NCBI GenBank assembly: GCA_023014365.1
Contig: JAEBUN010000014.1
Location: 682,001-746,000, forward strand
From: Lepiota brunneoincarnata
Taxonomy: Eukaryota; Basidiomycota; Agaricomycetes; Agaricales; Agaricaceae
Direction of reading: 5' to 3'
DNA: 64,000 bases
In this document: one piece after another, positions 9,220 through 20,365 of the stretch
Layout: each line of letters opens with the position of its first letter
Position numbering within the stretch: the stretch's first letter is position 1
Made by a program: the position numbers and the translations under genes
The notes under the pieces: model-generated
What the model was told of the DNA's origin: nothing
What the model saw: the letters and a program-made list of their open reading frames with translations, nothing else
The model's database searches: none

Positions 9220-9868
9220 TGTCATATCCATGCCAACTATAAGTCTAATCACTTAAACTTCGGCTTCTCGACTCCACGTGTGTTCCACACAACAACCCTC
9301 TGCCCTCCGACTCGGCCCTGACTCACTCCGACCGCAACCCACTGCCCCGATCACGCGACCACCTCCACACGTGCCGTGGTCACCTGAACCTCGCTGTCTC
9401 TATTTCCCCGTCTCCATTTCCCGTCCGTAGTCAAGATACGTTACCAGTCTCCATACCCGTACCGGTCTCCATTTCGTTTGTAATCCGTTTGTAACCATAT
9501 GGGTCTCCGCTTCACTCCGCACGTAGTCAGTACGAGTCATAGTTCGTAAGGCCAGTAGTATATATACCGTAGGTACTTGGCTTGTACTCCTCAGTCTGAT
9601 AATCGAATCGAGCAGCGGACCAGTCCCCTGTTCCCTATCCTCCTCTCTCTCTGCCTCGCTCCGCTTCGGTCCCGACTTCCTGAAATACGGACTCGGACAG
9701 TAGGAGGGCACAGCACATAAGCTGAGGCCGCAAGTCCACTCTCCGCCCGAAGTACTCCGCCTTGGTCCCGCCGTCTACGTACTGATGTCGTCCCGTCCCC
9801 CGGTTACCTTATACCAAGGATACCACCCCGACGCTCCGCTTCGGTTCCGACCCGCACCGGCTCTAACA
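9220..9868 (+). repeat. solo LTR (family 3) inserted in the protease of element 1
   Basis: 649 bp, TGTCATATCC...GGCTCTAACA, flanked by the 5-bp duplication ACAAA (9215-9219 and 9869-9873). It contains a TATATATAC run near 9561 as a possible TATA box. A second copy is in the minus Ty3 copy at 18381-20648. CpG content is high, which fits a recent insertion. Confidence 0.9.
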
Positions 9869-9873
9869 ACAAA

Positions 9874-12800
9874 CACTGGTGAGAAAGACCTCATCATCGG
9901 ACTTCCCTGGTTGGAACAATACAATCCCGACATCAACTGGAAGACCAAGACATTCTCTTGGAAACCACAAATCGACCACCAGAACTTCTCGAAACTCCTC
10001 AGAACCCTACGATGACCTGTCGAACTCAACTCCATCGCCATGGACATAATGGCTGGAAAAACCTCTCAACCCGAGGAAAACCCCGAAGAATATGTCAACC
10101 TGTCAAATGTTGACCTCGACACCTTCTCTCTAGAAAGGGAAATGAACCCCATGCTTCTAACCCCGTTAGAAGTAAACGCCAAAGCGACACACGCTACAAC
10201 GCTCCACAATGAGCAACATAACCCGACAAAATCAGCAAACCGAAAAGGAAAACAACCAGAATCAAACAAGGAACCACCCGAGATCCCTCGGAGATTTGCC
10301 CGATGGGCAAAAATATTCAACAAGAAAGCCTCCGAACGATTCCCACCATCAAGAACATTCGATCACGAAATCGAACTAAAACCGACATTCGAAGCGAAAT
10401 CAATGAAACCCTATCAAGTGGCACCTGCCGAAGAAAAAGCACTAAAAGAATTCATAGACGAAAACCTCCGAAAAGGCTACATCCGCCCTTCAAAATCCCC
10501 TATGGCATCACCCTTCTTTTTCGTTGCCAAGAAAGGAGGAGACCTCCAACCCTGCCAAGACTATCGTTATCTAAACGATCACACCGTCAAAAATGCCTAC
10601 CCAATCCCCATGATTTCTTCTATCATGGACAAACTTAAAGGAGCTAAGTACTTCACCAAGCTCGATGTCCGCCTAGGATACAATAATGTCAGAATCAAAG
10701 ATGGCGATCAATGGAAAGCAGCGTTCAAGACTCCCATGGGTCTTTTCGAACCGACTGTCATGTTCTTTGGACTTTGCAACAGTCCCGCAACGTTCCAACA
10801 TATGATGGACACGTTATTCTCCGAAATAATGGAGAAAGGAGGAATCATCATCTACATGGATGACATCCTAATCTATGGTAAAACCCAGGAAGAAACCGAC
10901 CGACTTACGGAAAAAGTACTGCAAATCCTGCAGGAAAACGACCTCTACCTTAAAACGGAAAAATGCAAGTTCAACAAACAAAGACTCGAATACCTCGGTA
11001 TGATCATCACGCCAGACGAGATCAAAATGGATCCCGGAAAGCTCAAGGGAATAGAAGACTGGCCAATACCAAAAACAGTCCGACACATTCGGAAATTCAT
11101 CGGATTCTGCAACTTCTACCGGAAGTTCATCTGCAATTACTCCCACCATACCAAACCCCTGAACCAACTCCTTTCCAAGTCAAACAAATTCGAATGGAAA
11201 GAAGAACAACAGAAAGTGTTCGAAACGCTCAAAAACAAATTCCTAAAAGAACCGGTACTCCTCATGCCCGACTCCACAAAACCCTTCGAAATAGAAGCCG
11301 ATGCTTCTAAATTCGCATCAGGAGCTGTCCTATATCAATACGACATCAACGGAATACGGAAACCCGTATCATTCTATTCAAAGACGTTTGGACCAGCGGA
11401 ACACAATTACGACATCTACGACAGGGAACTCCTCACTATTATCTGAGCCCTCGAAGAATGGCGCCACTACCTCCTTGGCAGCCCCCATACTGTCCGTATC
11501 AGAACGGACCACCAAAACCTAACCTATTGGCGTAAACCCCAGAAAATCAACCGCCGACAAGCACGATGGGTCCAGACCCTCGCGGACTACAACTTCAAAC
11601 TAGAACACGTTCCAGGATCAAAAATCCCAGCACCAGACGCCTTATCGAGACGTCCAGACCACATTCCCGATGAGGACAACGATAACGAAGACGTTACCAT
11701 GCTTCCAAACAATCTCTTCATCGCCACAACTGACATAGAAGATCAAAACCTGATCACGTTACTCCCAGAACACCTTTTTATCGCCACCGTCGACACGGAA
11801 CTCCAAGAAAGAATCACAGAATCACCAAAATATGACGCTAGAACCACTGAAGCGTTCAAACTCCTAAAAGAAACCCATCCTAACACCGCCGATAAAGACT
11901 TCGGAACAGTTCCAACCCCGAGCGGTTCACTCCTCACGTTCCAAGAACGTGTCATTATCCCAGAAGACCTCCAACTCAGATGCGATGTCATCGCAAGATA
12001 CCACGACCACCCTACACGTGGCCACCCTGGAGAACAAGAAACATATCGCCTCGCCAAGAAAGAAGTGTACTGGCCAGGAATGTCAACGTTCATAAAGAAC
12101 TATGTCAGAGGCTGTCCAGAGTGTCAGCAACATAAAATCATACGCAGACCGGATCGCGCACCAACTCAACCGATCCCTCCACCAGCATCTAAACGCCCAT
12201 TTGCTCAGATCTCATGGGATCTTATCACCGGTCTACCACCTAGCGCCGGCCATAATGCGATATTGTCCATGGTGGACCACGGCCTTACAAAGGGGGTAAT
12301 TTTCATCCCAACCTCAGATCGATCAAATGCTGATGACATCGGATGACTATTAATAGAAAGAGTCTTCACCAGATTCGGACTACCCGACAAAGTCATATCA
12401 GATCGAGACCCCAGATTCGCCGCCAACTCCCTCCGACAGCTAGCCAAACGCCTTAACATCCAACAGGCATTTTCAACCGCATACCATCCCCAGACAGATG
12501 GTTCCACAGAATGATACAATCAAGAAATCGAGACCTATCTCGCCATATACTGTACCAGGAATCCCCTTGACTGGTCAGAAACCCTCCCTATCGCCGAGTT
12601 CGCACACAACTCCAAAATACATGCCTTGAGGCAGAAATCCCCATTTGAACTAATCATGGGATACAACCCTCCACCGATACCCACGGTAATGGAAACATCG
12701 AACTTTCCATCAGTAGATGAACGCATCAGACTCCTTGATGATGCCAGAAAAGAAGCACACGCGGCACATCAACTCTCCGCCAACATTATGAAACAAAGAA

Positions 12801-13315
12801 CCAGAAGAACTGTCAAACCCCTTGAAACACATCAAAAAGTATGGCTAGAAGCCAAGAACCTCAAACTTCCTTTCATTTCCAACAAAATATCCCCAAAACG
12901 ACTAGGACCCTTCCTTATCACAGAAGCCCTATCACCGCTCACCTACAAACTAAAACTTCCGATCAAATGGAAGATACATCCAATATTCCACAGAAACCTT
13001 CTAACTCCATACACCGAAACAGAAGCATACGGATCTCATCCGACCCCACCACCACCAGACATCATCAATGAAGAAGAAGAATACAAAATAGAAGCCATTC
13101 TAAACCACCGACAACATCGTGGAAAACTCCAATACTACGTCAAATGGAAAGGATACTCCCACACGGAGAACGAATGGATCACCGACGAAACGCTTCATGA
13201 AAACACCAAAGAATACTTGACTGAGTATAAAGAAGCTCATGGAATTCTCCAGAAAGAACAAGAACCCACCAGAACCAACCAAAGACAACTTCGCTCCCAC
13301 AACAAACATACTTAA
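9874..13315 (+). pseudogene. pol: Pol of element 1: protease 3' half, reverse transcriptase, RNase H, integrase, chromodomain
   Basis: Read in one frame. Protease: LIIGLPWLE. Reverse transcriptase: YQVAP near the start, [25 protein letters not shown] and the catalytic YMDD at 10853-10864. RNase [19 protein letters not shown] and YDRELL. Integrase HHCC zinc domain: HDHPTRGH...CPECQ. Core DDE: WDLITGLP, SDRDPRF, TDGSTE. C-terminal chromodomain about 13084-13230 (YYVKWKGYSHTENEW). TGA codons interrupt at 10013-10015, 11444-11446, 12344-12346 and 12512-12514. In other copies the 11444 site is CAA in one and TGA in another, as expected from an ancestral CGA. Confidence 0.9.
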
Positions 13316-13318
13316 AAG

Positions 13319-14443
13319 ATGCCCATGAACCTCGACCTCACTCGCCCCCAAACTACTCCCCCTTTTTCAACAACACCTTCACCAACCTCCTCATCATCCT
13401 CCGTTGTCATCATAAACAATGCAAGCGTCGAACATACAACACTTCAAACAACTCCCGTTCCGGCCCCGTCTCCCTACACCCCCTCTCACACCTTCGCCGC
13501 AACATACGCCTCCCCCAGGGACGAGACCCCCGACCCCAATGACACCCCAGAACCAACAGCCGCCCCAGCCGCCTCCCTTAGATACCATACAGCTGGAGTA
13601 CGATCATATGGACCAGATCACCCTTCTGACGGAGATCTGCGCGAGGCTGCCACCGACGGAGCCTTTACGATTAAATTGGAACACACTTCAATTTCAGAAT
13701 ACGACCGACAACTCTGGTACGACTATACCCACCACGTACGACAGACTAAGGCTCTCGCTACTGCGTACAATACGCAACGTGCCTGGGCAGAATCACTCGA
13801 GCGACTTCTCCGCTCAAGATCGGGCCTCATGTCCGAGGTGTCGAAGAACCTACCCAAACGAAATGAGGTACATACCTCGCAACCCCCCACCACAACCATC
13901 CCCACCACTACCACGACGACCACTGCCGCTATCATCACCACTGCCCCCAGTAAGGGAAGAAAGCCCGCCAGTATCAGAAATCCCTTCAGACTTCTCACCC
14001 CCACCAAGGACACCACCCACACCATCACCAGTAACAACGTCCCGATTCGGAACTCCCCCAACCCCATTCACCAGCGAACCAACCCCCGAACCACCAACAG
14101 ATCGGTCTGCATCCAATGCAGACACACAGGACACTGGGCCATGGATTGCCCCCAATTTGCTTGCCTCGGATGTAAGCAATACGCCCCAGGGCACTACTCA
14201 TACGATTGCATCAAATACAGATGCCCCCACTGCACCGTCTTTCAACCGCGCCATAAACGGACCGAATGCCCAAGTCGAAAGACTCGACACGCCCCCTACT
14301 CCAGAAATCCTACAACCCGTCCCTCGACCACTCCCACGACTCACCATCGATACATCGACCTCACCCACGACGACTACTACGAGGAATGCTATGACGACGT
14401 GGCCAAATCAAACATCACAGGAGAACCATGTGGTTCCTTCTGA
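13319..14443 (+). CDS. third gene, frame A: Pro/Thr-rich protein with three zinc knuckles
   Basis: 374 codons starting at ATG 13319, four bases after pol ends. It has a Pro/Ser/Thr-rich N-terminus, a helical charged middle (about residues 115-185), and a cluster of three CCHC-like knuckles: CIQCRHTGHWAMDC, CLGCKQYAPGHYSYDC and CPHCTVFQPRHKRTEC. A nucleic-acid-binding role is inferred from the knuckles. The frame is also recognisable in the decayed copy at 27320-28284. It overlaps a second long frame. Extra genes after pol are uncommon in Ty3 elements. Confidence 0.6.
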   Translation: MPMNLDLTRPQTTPPFSTTPSPTSSSSSVVIINNASVEHTTLQTTPVPAPSPYTPSHTFAATYASPRDETPDPNDTPEPTAAPAASLRYHTAGVRSYGPDHPSDGDLREAATDGAFTIKLEHTSISEYDRQLWYDYTHHVRQTKALATAYNTQRAWAESLERLLRSRSGLMSEVSKNLPKRNEVHTSQPPTTTIPTTTTTTTAAIITTAPSKGRKPASIRNPFRLLTPTKDTTHTITSNNVPIRNSPNPIHQRTNPRTTNRSVCIQCRHTGHWAMDCPQFACLGCKQYAPGHYSYDCIKYRCPHCTVFQPRHKRTECPSRKTRHAPYSRNPTTRPSTTPTTHHRYIDLTHDDYYEECYDDVAKSNITGEPCGSF

Positions 14444-14645
14444 AACAAACCAACTCACCCCACCAGAAGAAAGAATCGAAAGTCCCCACTTCAGACGCCT
14501 TCTCTATGATATCTTTTACCCAACAGCCCCCATCCCCAGAAACCGCCATCGCACTCGATCTTCACAGAACTCCCACTCCTACCTTCTCCCCCGTTATTCC
14601 CCCCAGACCAGACTCCACCGACCTACCTCAGATCGATTACTATGA
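13419..14645 (+). CDS. third gene, frame B: overlapping Pro-rich frame
   Basis: 408 codons in a different frame from the knuckle protein and overlapping it for about 1 kb. It is Pro-rich, with a denser segment (LEYDHMDQITLLTEICARLP ...) and a CPRCRRTYP motif, ending in an Arg/Ser-rich tail. The decayed plus copy keeps 281 codons of this frame open (27257-28102). In the family-2 element at base 1 the end of this frame continues into the LTR. Which of the two frames is translated, or whether both are, cannot be settled from the sequence. Confidence 0.5.
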   Translation: MQASNIQHFKQLPFRPRLPTPPLTPSPQHTPPPGTRPPTPMTPQNQQPPQPPPLDTIQLEYDHMDQITLLTEICARLPPTEPLRLNWNTLQFQNTTDNSGTTIPTTYDRLRLSLLRTIRNVPGQNHSSDFSAQDRASCPRCRRTYPNEMRYIPRNPPPQPSPPLPRRPLPLSSPLPPVREESPPVSEIPSDFSPPPRTPPTPSPVTTSRFGTPPTPFTSEPTPEPPTDRSASNADTQDTGPWIAPNLLASDVSNTPQGTTHTIASNTDAPTAPSFNRAINGPNAQVERLDTPPTPEILQPVPRPLPRLTIDTSTSPTTTTTRNAMTTWPNQTSQENHVVPSETNQLTPPEERIESPHFRRLLYDIFYPTAPIPRNRHRTRSSQNSHSYLLPRYSPQTRLHRPTSDRLL

Positions 14646-14722
14646 ACCAAACTACTTAACCGAATACCCGGAAGAAGGAAACTAACGAGTTGTATGGAAA
14701 ACAACTCTAGAAACGGACCTAA

Positions 14723-15108
14723 TGTTATCAGAAACCACATCAGAAGGACAGTTACTTTTAGCTCACATTCCCATGTCACTATGAAACTATCAGTAGTGTA
14801 CATCAGAAGGACTATTCTTAGTATGCGCCTCATGTTTTCTTATCTCTGACTCATAGTTACCCCGGTCTGGATTATTATAGTAGGAGTACAGCCACACCTA
14901 GAGATATATAAGGATACAGTACAATACCTTGTATCCTTATCTTAGTGTTATACAGTTCTTGCCTCCTATACTTCTTTGCCCTTAAACCGGCTGGACTATA
15001 GTGCTCCGTCATCTCTAAGTCACGCCTAGTAGGACAAGACTAAGTCTGTATAGACATCTTGCCACGAACGCCGTGCTACTCAAGAGCGAACCCCTAACCC
15101 GGGTAACA
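14723..15108 (+). repeat. 3' LTR of element 1
   Basis: 386 bp, differing from the 5' LTR at three transitions (for example CACTTAGAG versus CACCTAGAG). It is followed by ACATG, the target duplication. 14646-14722 is short untranslated sequence ending just before the LTR; no obvious long polypurine tract is seen. Confidence 0.95.
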
Positions 15109-15158
15109 ACATGTGTGCTCCTCACCATTGTCTTACCTGCTCCCAATACCTGGTGCCT

Positions 15159-17170
15159 TCTTTTTTTTTTTTTAAATCAACAATTTATTATGTGGGGCCT
15201 ATTAGCAGTCTGCACCAATGAGTATCTACTACATTGGATTAGTTAAAGAGATGGGGCTGGAGGCCCCATGTGATAAACTATGTATAACTGCAAAGGGAGG
15301 GGGGGAAGGCGACAAAGAGGGAGAAGAGGGTAGTTGGCTCACTCTGGAGGCAGGAGTCCCTTGGGAAGCAGTAGGCTTTGAAGGAAAGGCAAAGACAGCT
15401 GGGTTGTCTCAGAGAAACTGAACTAGGTCAGAGAGCAGCAGGAAAGTGTTGTGCTGAAGGTTGGACTTTGTCCTTGAGAAGTAGGAGCAGTCATAGAGGA
15501 TGTGATCCCGGATCTCCAGGAGTTCACCACATGGGCATTGGACTGGTTCATCAGGGAAGAACCACTGGCGGTATTTCCCAATAGGGGCATGGCTGGTAAT
15601 ACAGTGGGTGAGGTGAGCAGTAAGAGATGGTGGGTCCTTGGTGGTTAAGATGAGCCAAGTTCCATGGTGTAGGGATGATGGGGCAAGGGGCTTATTGCTC
15701 TTATCAAAGATGGTGGGAAATCAGGAGCCATGGTATTTGGATGAGGCTGCAAAGTCCTTCTGCCATTCACCAGATGCAGTAAGAGAAGCCTGAGCCTGCA
15801 GGAAGTCCAGTGTGGTTGGAGAAGCTGCAGAAGCAGGGAAGCATGCAGATTTGGCCTCATGAGTGACTGAAGCCAAGGCAGAGAGCTGCCATGTGGAGGG
15901 AATAGAGACAAACTTGACTATCTGGGAGGGAGAAGCTGCCAGCCAGGGGAATAAGGCCTTAATGACCACCAGAGAGTGAGCCTGTCCAGAGTGGGGGGAG
16001 GGATTGAGGATGGTTTTACAAGAAGGAAAAGAAGAAGAAGAGATAAGGACAGTAATATCTGAAGCATTACCAACAAGAGAGAGAGAAGTACATAAACCAG
16101 AGCACAAGGCAAATAAGGCAGCACATGAGTATTGACCCTGACCAGGGGAGAGAGATACACTAAAAATAGAGGAAGAAGAGAGGGTGATAGCAACTGAGGC
16201 TGATGTGCACAGCCCAGAATTGGGAAGGGGAGAGTGGGTAGAAATGCAAACTAAGGGAGAGAACTGGGAACAAGAGGAGGAGGAGATGATGGTGTCTACC
16301 CTACTACAAAAGAGCTGAATCTCCACAGGTGTGTAGGACCCAGGAGGAAGAGAGAGAAAGAAAAACCTATCTGAATACAAGTCAAGCAGGCATTGGCCTG
16401 GTCTACCAACAGAAGGGAAAGGAATCAGAGGGTCAGTGGCCTTGGCAGCCAACCTGTCAAAGTCCTGGAGAGCACCACCAGTCTGTCCACAAATGCCTGG
16501 GGCAAGGAAGGAGATGGCCAGTGGGTGCTTGACTGTGGAGGTAGAGCACCAATCCAGGAGGGAGTGAAGGGCATGAGTGTGGTGAAGCCTGTGAATGCAG
16601 AGGGCAGCCCTATCACACAGTTTGTGAAGATGAAGGTGGAGGGAGATAAGGCCAGCCAGTGCATTGACTCCCCCAACAGGAGAGGTCCTAAATGCACCTG
16701 TGATCCAGAGGCCAGTCTTGCATTGAGCATGTTGGAGCAGAGAGAGGAGGCCCTTCACTTGGGCACCATGGAAGAACCATAAGGAAGAGCCATAAGTCAT
16801 GATAGGGACTACACAGGAATGATAAAGGAGATGCTTCTGGTCTGCAGTAAGGCCCCAGGCAGAGTTGCCAAGCATCCCCATAGCATGCACAGTAGTAAGG
16901 GCCTTGGTAGAATAGAACCATACATGGGCATTGAAGGACAGCCACCAGTCAAACCAGAAGCTCAGGTATTGCCAGATGGTTTGGCAGTCAGAGGAATGTC
17001 ACCTAAGAAGGGAGCAAATCCAAGGTCTAAAGGAGGAGCCACATCATTGTAGCAGCAGGAAAAGTGGAACACCTCTGTTTTGGAGTGCTCCAGAACCAAG
17101 CCAAGGGAGTCCATCAAGGAGTGAATGACTGCATAAGCCTGGCAGAGAACAGCCAAGTTGTAAGATCTGT
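15159..17170 (-). mobile_element. 5'-truncated LINE (non-LTR retrotransposon), minus
   Basis: A poly-T run on the plus strand (15159-15173) marks the poly-A tail of a minus element. The coding remnant upstream matches the C-terminal half of fungal LINE ORF2. It has the end of the reverse transcriptase (AVLCQAYAVIHSLMDSLGLV, LEHSKTEVFHFS), the thumb-like stretch GLTADQKHLLYHSCVVPIMT and an RNase H-like region. It ends in the zinc-like motif CPCGELLEIRDHILYDC near 15480-15535. A frame change separates 16962-17156 from 15721-16890. The 5' end stops inside reverse transcriptase, typical of incomplete target-primed copying. Confidence 0.8.
15721..16890 (-). pseudogene. LINE ORF2 fragment (reverse transcriptase end and RNase H region)
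   Basis: About 389 codons open on the minus strand. The N-terminal part (MLGNSAWGLTADQKHLLYHS, then CVVPIMTYGSSLWFF) is the standard reverse-transcriptase-to-linker block of fungal LINE ORF2. The middle is Ser/Leu-rich with weak RNase H similarity. The frame leaves the true C-terminus near 15720; the real end, with the Cys/His motif, lies in another frame at about 15450-15700. It is non-functional: truncated at the 5' side and frameshifted. Confidence 0.7.
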
Positions 17171-18759
17171 ATCCTTCTGTTTTGTTAAATGAGGTAAGAT
17201 GGTTTTAGTGGAATACTGGATGTATTTTCCATTTGATTGGAAGTTGGAGTTTGTATGTCATTGGTGACAGGACTTCTATGATGGTGAATGATCCTAGTCA
17301 TTTTGGGGATATTTTTCGTGATTGGAATAGAAGTTTGAGGTTCTTGGCTTCTAACCATACTTTCTGGAGTGTTTCAAGGGGTTTGGCAGTTCTTCTGCTT
17401 CTTTGTTTCATAATATTGGCAGCTATTTGATGAGCAGTGTGTGCTTCTTTTTGGGTGTCATCTAGAAGTCTGATGTGATTGTCTACTGATGGAAAGTCTG
17501 AGTTTTCCATGATGGTGGAGATTGCTGGGGGTTGTATCCCATGATGAGTTCAAATGGGGATTTCTGATTCTTGGTGTGTATCTTGGAATTATGGGAGAAT
17601 TTGAGGATTGGAAGGGTTTCTGACCATTTGTGAGGGTTTCTGGTGCAGTAGATGGATAGATAGGTTTCTATTTCTTGGTTGTATCATTCTGTTGTTCCAT
17701 CTGTTTGTGGATGGTAGGCCATTGAGAAGGCTTGTTTGATGTTTAGTTGTTTGCTAGTTGTCTAAGCGATTGGGCAGCAAATCTCAGGTCTCTGTCTAAT
17801 CTGATTTTGTCAGGGAGGCCATATCTTGTGAATACTTTTTTGATAAAAAGTCTTCCAATGTTGTCAGCTGTGGCATTTTCTGATGTAGGGATGAAAATTA
17901 CCCTCTTCATAAGGCAGTGGTCCACCATGGACAATATGGCATTGTTTCTCATGGATGGCAGGAGACTGCTGATTAGATCCCAAGAGATCTGGCTAAATGG
18001 GCATAAAGAAGATGCTGGTTGGATTGGTTGGATTGGGGCATGATCTGGTCATTGGATGATTTTGTGTTGCTGGCATTCTAGGCAACCTTTGATGTAGTTT
18101 TTAATGAATGTTGACATTCCTGGCCAATACACTTCTTTCTTGGTGAGGTGATATGTTTCCTGTTCTCCAGGGTGGCCACATGTAGGGTGGTTGTGGTATC
18201 TTGTGATGACATCATGTCTGAGTTGGAGGTCTTCTGGAATGTGAGGAGTAGACTGTTTGGGGTTGGGACAGTTCTGAAGTCTTTATTGGTGGCATTAGGG
18301 TGTGATTCTTTGATGAGTTTGAATGCGTCAATGGTTCTAGCATCATATTTGGGTGATTCTGTGATTCTTTCCTGGAGTTCTGTTAGAGCCGGTGCGGGTT
18401 GGGACCAAGGCAGAGGGTCGGGGTGGTAACCTTGATATAAGGTAACCGGGGGACAGGGCAAAGTCAGTACGTAGACTTCGGGACCGAGGTGGAGTACGTC
18501 GGGCGGGGGGTTGGACTTGCGGCCTCAGCATATGTGCTGTGCCCTCCTACTGTCCTAGTCCGTATTTCAGGAAGTCGGGGCCGAAGGGGAGCGAGGCAGA
18601 AGAGAGGAGAGGATAGAGAACAGGGAGCTAGTCCGCTGCTCGATTTGATTATCAGACTGAGGAGTACAAGCCAAGTACCTACAGTATATATACTACTGGC
18701 CTTACAAACTATGACTCGTACTGATTACGTGCGGAGCGAAGCGGAGGCCGATATAGTTA

Positions 18760-20365
18760 CAGTGACCCACAAAACCGTTCCAATGTTTTGTACTTTTGAC
18801 TTAAAGTAGTAATAGCTCAGTAAATAAAATAGCTAAATTTGTGAATATATTTATAAAGATAGCCAAATATGTCATATCTAACTCTGCAAAGTTGCGTCAT
18901 GTAATACTTCCAAATCAGGCAATTATGAATTTTGTAATCATTTTAAGTCATTGGAACAGTTTTGTCAATGGTAATTTTTAATACTAATCCAAGCAATCAC
19001 ATGACTCCATTGATTGTCAATCAACAAGATTATGTGACCATGTGTCTTTGACATATAAATAGATGTGCTGACAGCCATGTCCCATCATTCTCAACCCCCC
19101 TACCTACCATGAAGCCATTATCTTCTACTCTAAAGCAAACCATCCTCTCTTTGCTAAATTCTCATCATTCCTATACTAAAATTGAGGCAATTACTGGTGT
19201 TGAGCACAGTACCATATCCAGGCTAGCCTCTAAAAATTGTTCCAGCCTTACTAAATCACTTGGAGGACATCCTTCAAAACTCTCTACCACTAATATTCGG
19301 CATGCTATCCATCTTATCTCTGCTGGCAAGGCTGAAACTGCTGTAGATATAGCCAAATCTCTTGCTCCCATCATTGGGACATCAGTCTCTTCACAGACTG
19401 TAGCAAGGCATCTCAAACAGGCAGGAATGAAGGCTGTAGTCAAGCAAAAAAAGCCTTTACTCTCTGACAAGCATAGGAGGGCTAGGCTGGATTTTGTTCT
19501 GACACACCAGCATTGGACTGTGGAGGACTGGAAGCTGGTTGTATGGTCTGATGAGACCAAAATTAATCATTTGGGGTCAGATGGAAGGAAGTGGGGATAG
19601 AAAAAGAAGGGAGAGGGGCTTAGTGAAAGATTGGTCAAGGGAACTCTGAAGTATGGAGGAGGATCAGTGATGGTTTGGGACTGTATGCTGCAGGATGGCC
19701 CAGGCTATGCAGTGAGGATTGATGGAAGGATGGATGCAGAGTTGTTTGTGCAAATTTTGGAGGAAGATTTGAAGAAGAGTCTCCAGTGGTACAAGCTTAA
19801 ACCCTGAGATATTATCTTCCAGCAAGATAATGACCCCAAACACAAGAGTACACTGGCCAAAGAATGGTTTCAAAAAAATCATTTTAGGCTCCTAACCCAG
19901 CCAGCACAGTCACCTGACCTCAATCCCATTGAACACTTATGGGAATATGTGAAGAGAAAGTTGGGAGAGTATGAATCTCCTCCCAAGGGTATGGAGGAGT
20001 TGTGGCAGAGGATAGAAAAGGAGTGGGATGCTATTCCAGCTTCTGAGTGTCAGAAGTTAATTGAAAGTATGCCTAGAAGAGTAGCAGCTGTACTCAAAGC
20101 CAGGGGGGGCTACTCTAAGTACTAGAAATAATAGGATAGCCTAGTATAATATGTCATTGACAAAACCATTCCAATGACTTAAAATAATTACAAAATTCAT
20201 AATTGCCTAATTTGGAAGTATTACATGACGCAACTTTGCAGAGTCAGATATGACATATTTGGCTATCTTTATAAATATATTCACAAATATGGCTATTTTA
20301 TTTACTGAGCTATTACTACTTTAAGTTAAAAGTACAAAACATTGGAACGGTTTTGTGGGTCACTG
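18760..20365 (+). mobile_element. Tc1/mariner-type DNA transposon with long terminal inverted repeats
   Basis: 1,606 bp flanked by TA (18758-18759 and 20366-20367). The inverted repeats start CAGTGACCCACAAAACCG and extend about 210 bp at each end with few mismatches, much longer than typical mariner ends. It holds one transposase frame with two internal stops. The insertion is inside a solo LTR, so it is one of the youngest events here. Confidence 0.92.
19109..20125 (+). pseudogene. Tc1-like transposase (DD34E), two in-frame stops
   Basis: 338 codons from ATG 19109. The N-terminal helix-turn-helix part (about residues 1-110) contains TKIEAITGVEHSTISRL. The catalytic triad is visible: D in VVWSDETK, D in FQQDNDPKH, E in LNPIEHLW, with 34 residues between the last two, giving DD34E. 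A TAG at 19598-19600 and a TGA at 19805-19807 interrupt it; both fit single C-to-T type changes (TGG to TAG, CGA to TGA). The rest of the frame is intact, so inactivation is recent. Confidence 0.88.

Larger units (their letters stand above)
6263..15108 (+). mobile_element. full-length Ty3 chromovirus-type LTR retrotransposon (element 1)
   Basis: 8,846 bp flanked by the 5-bp target duplication ACATG (6258-6262 and 15109-15113). The two 386-bp LTRs differ at only three positions by eye, all C/T or G/A, so insertion is recent. Internal order: self-primer site, leader frame, gag, protease, reverse transcriptase, RNase H, integrase with chromodomain, and a third gene with zinc knuckles. CpG is largely retained, unlike older copies. 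It is not autonomous now: protease is split by a solo LTR and pol carries four TGA codons. Confidence 0.95.
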
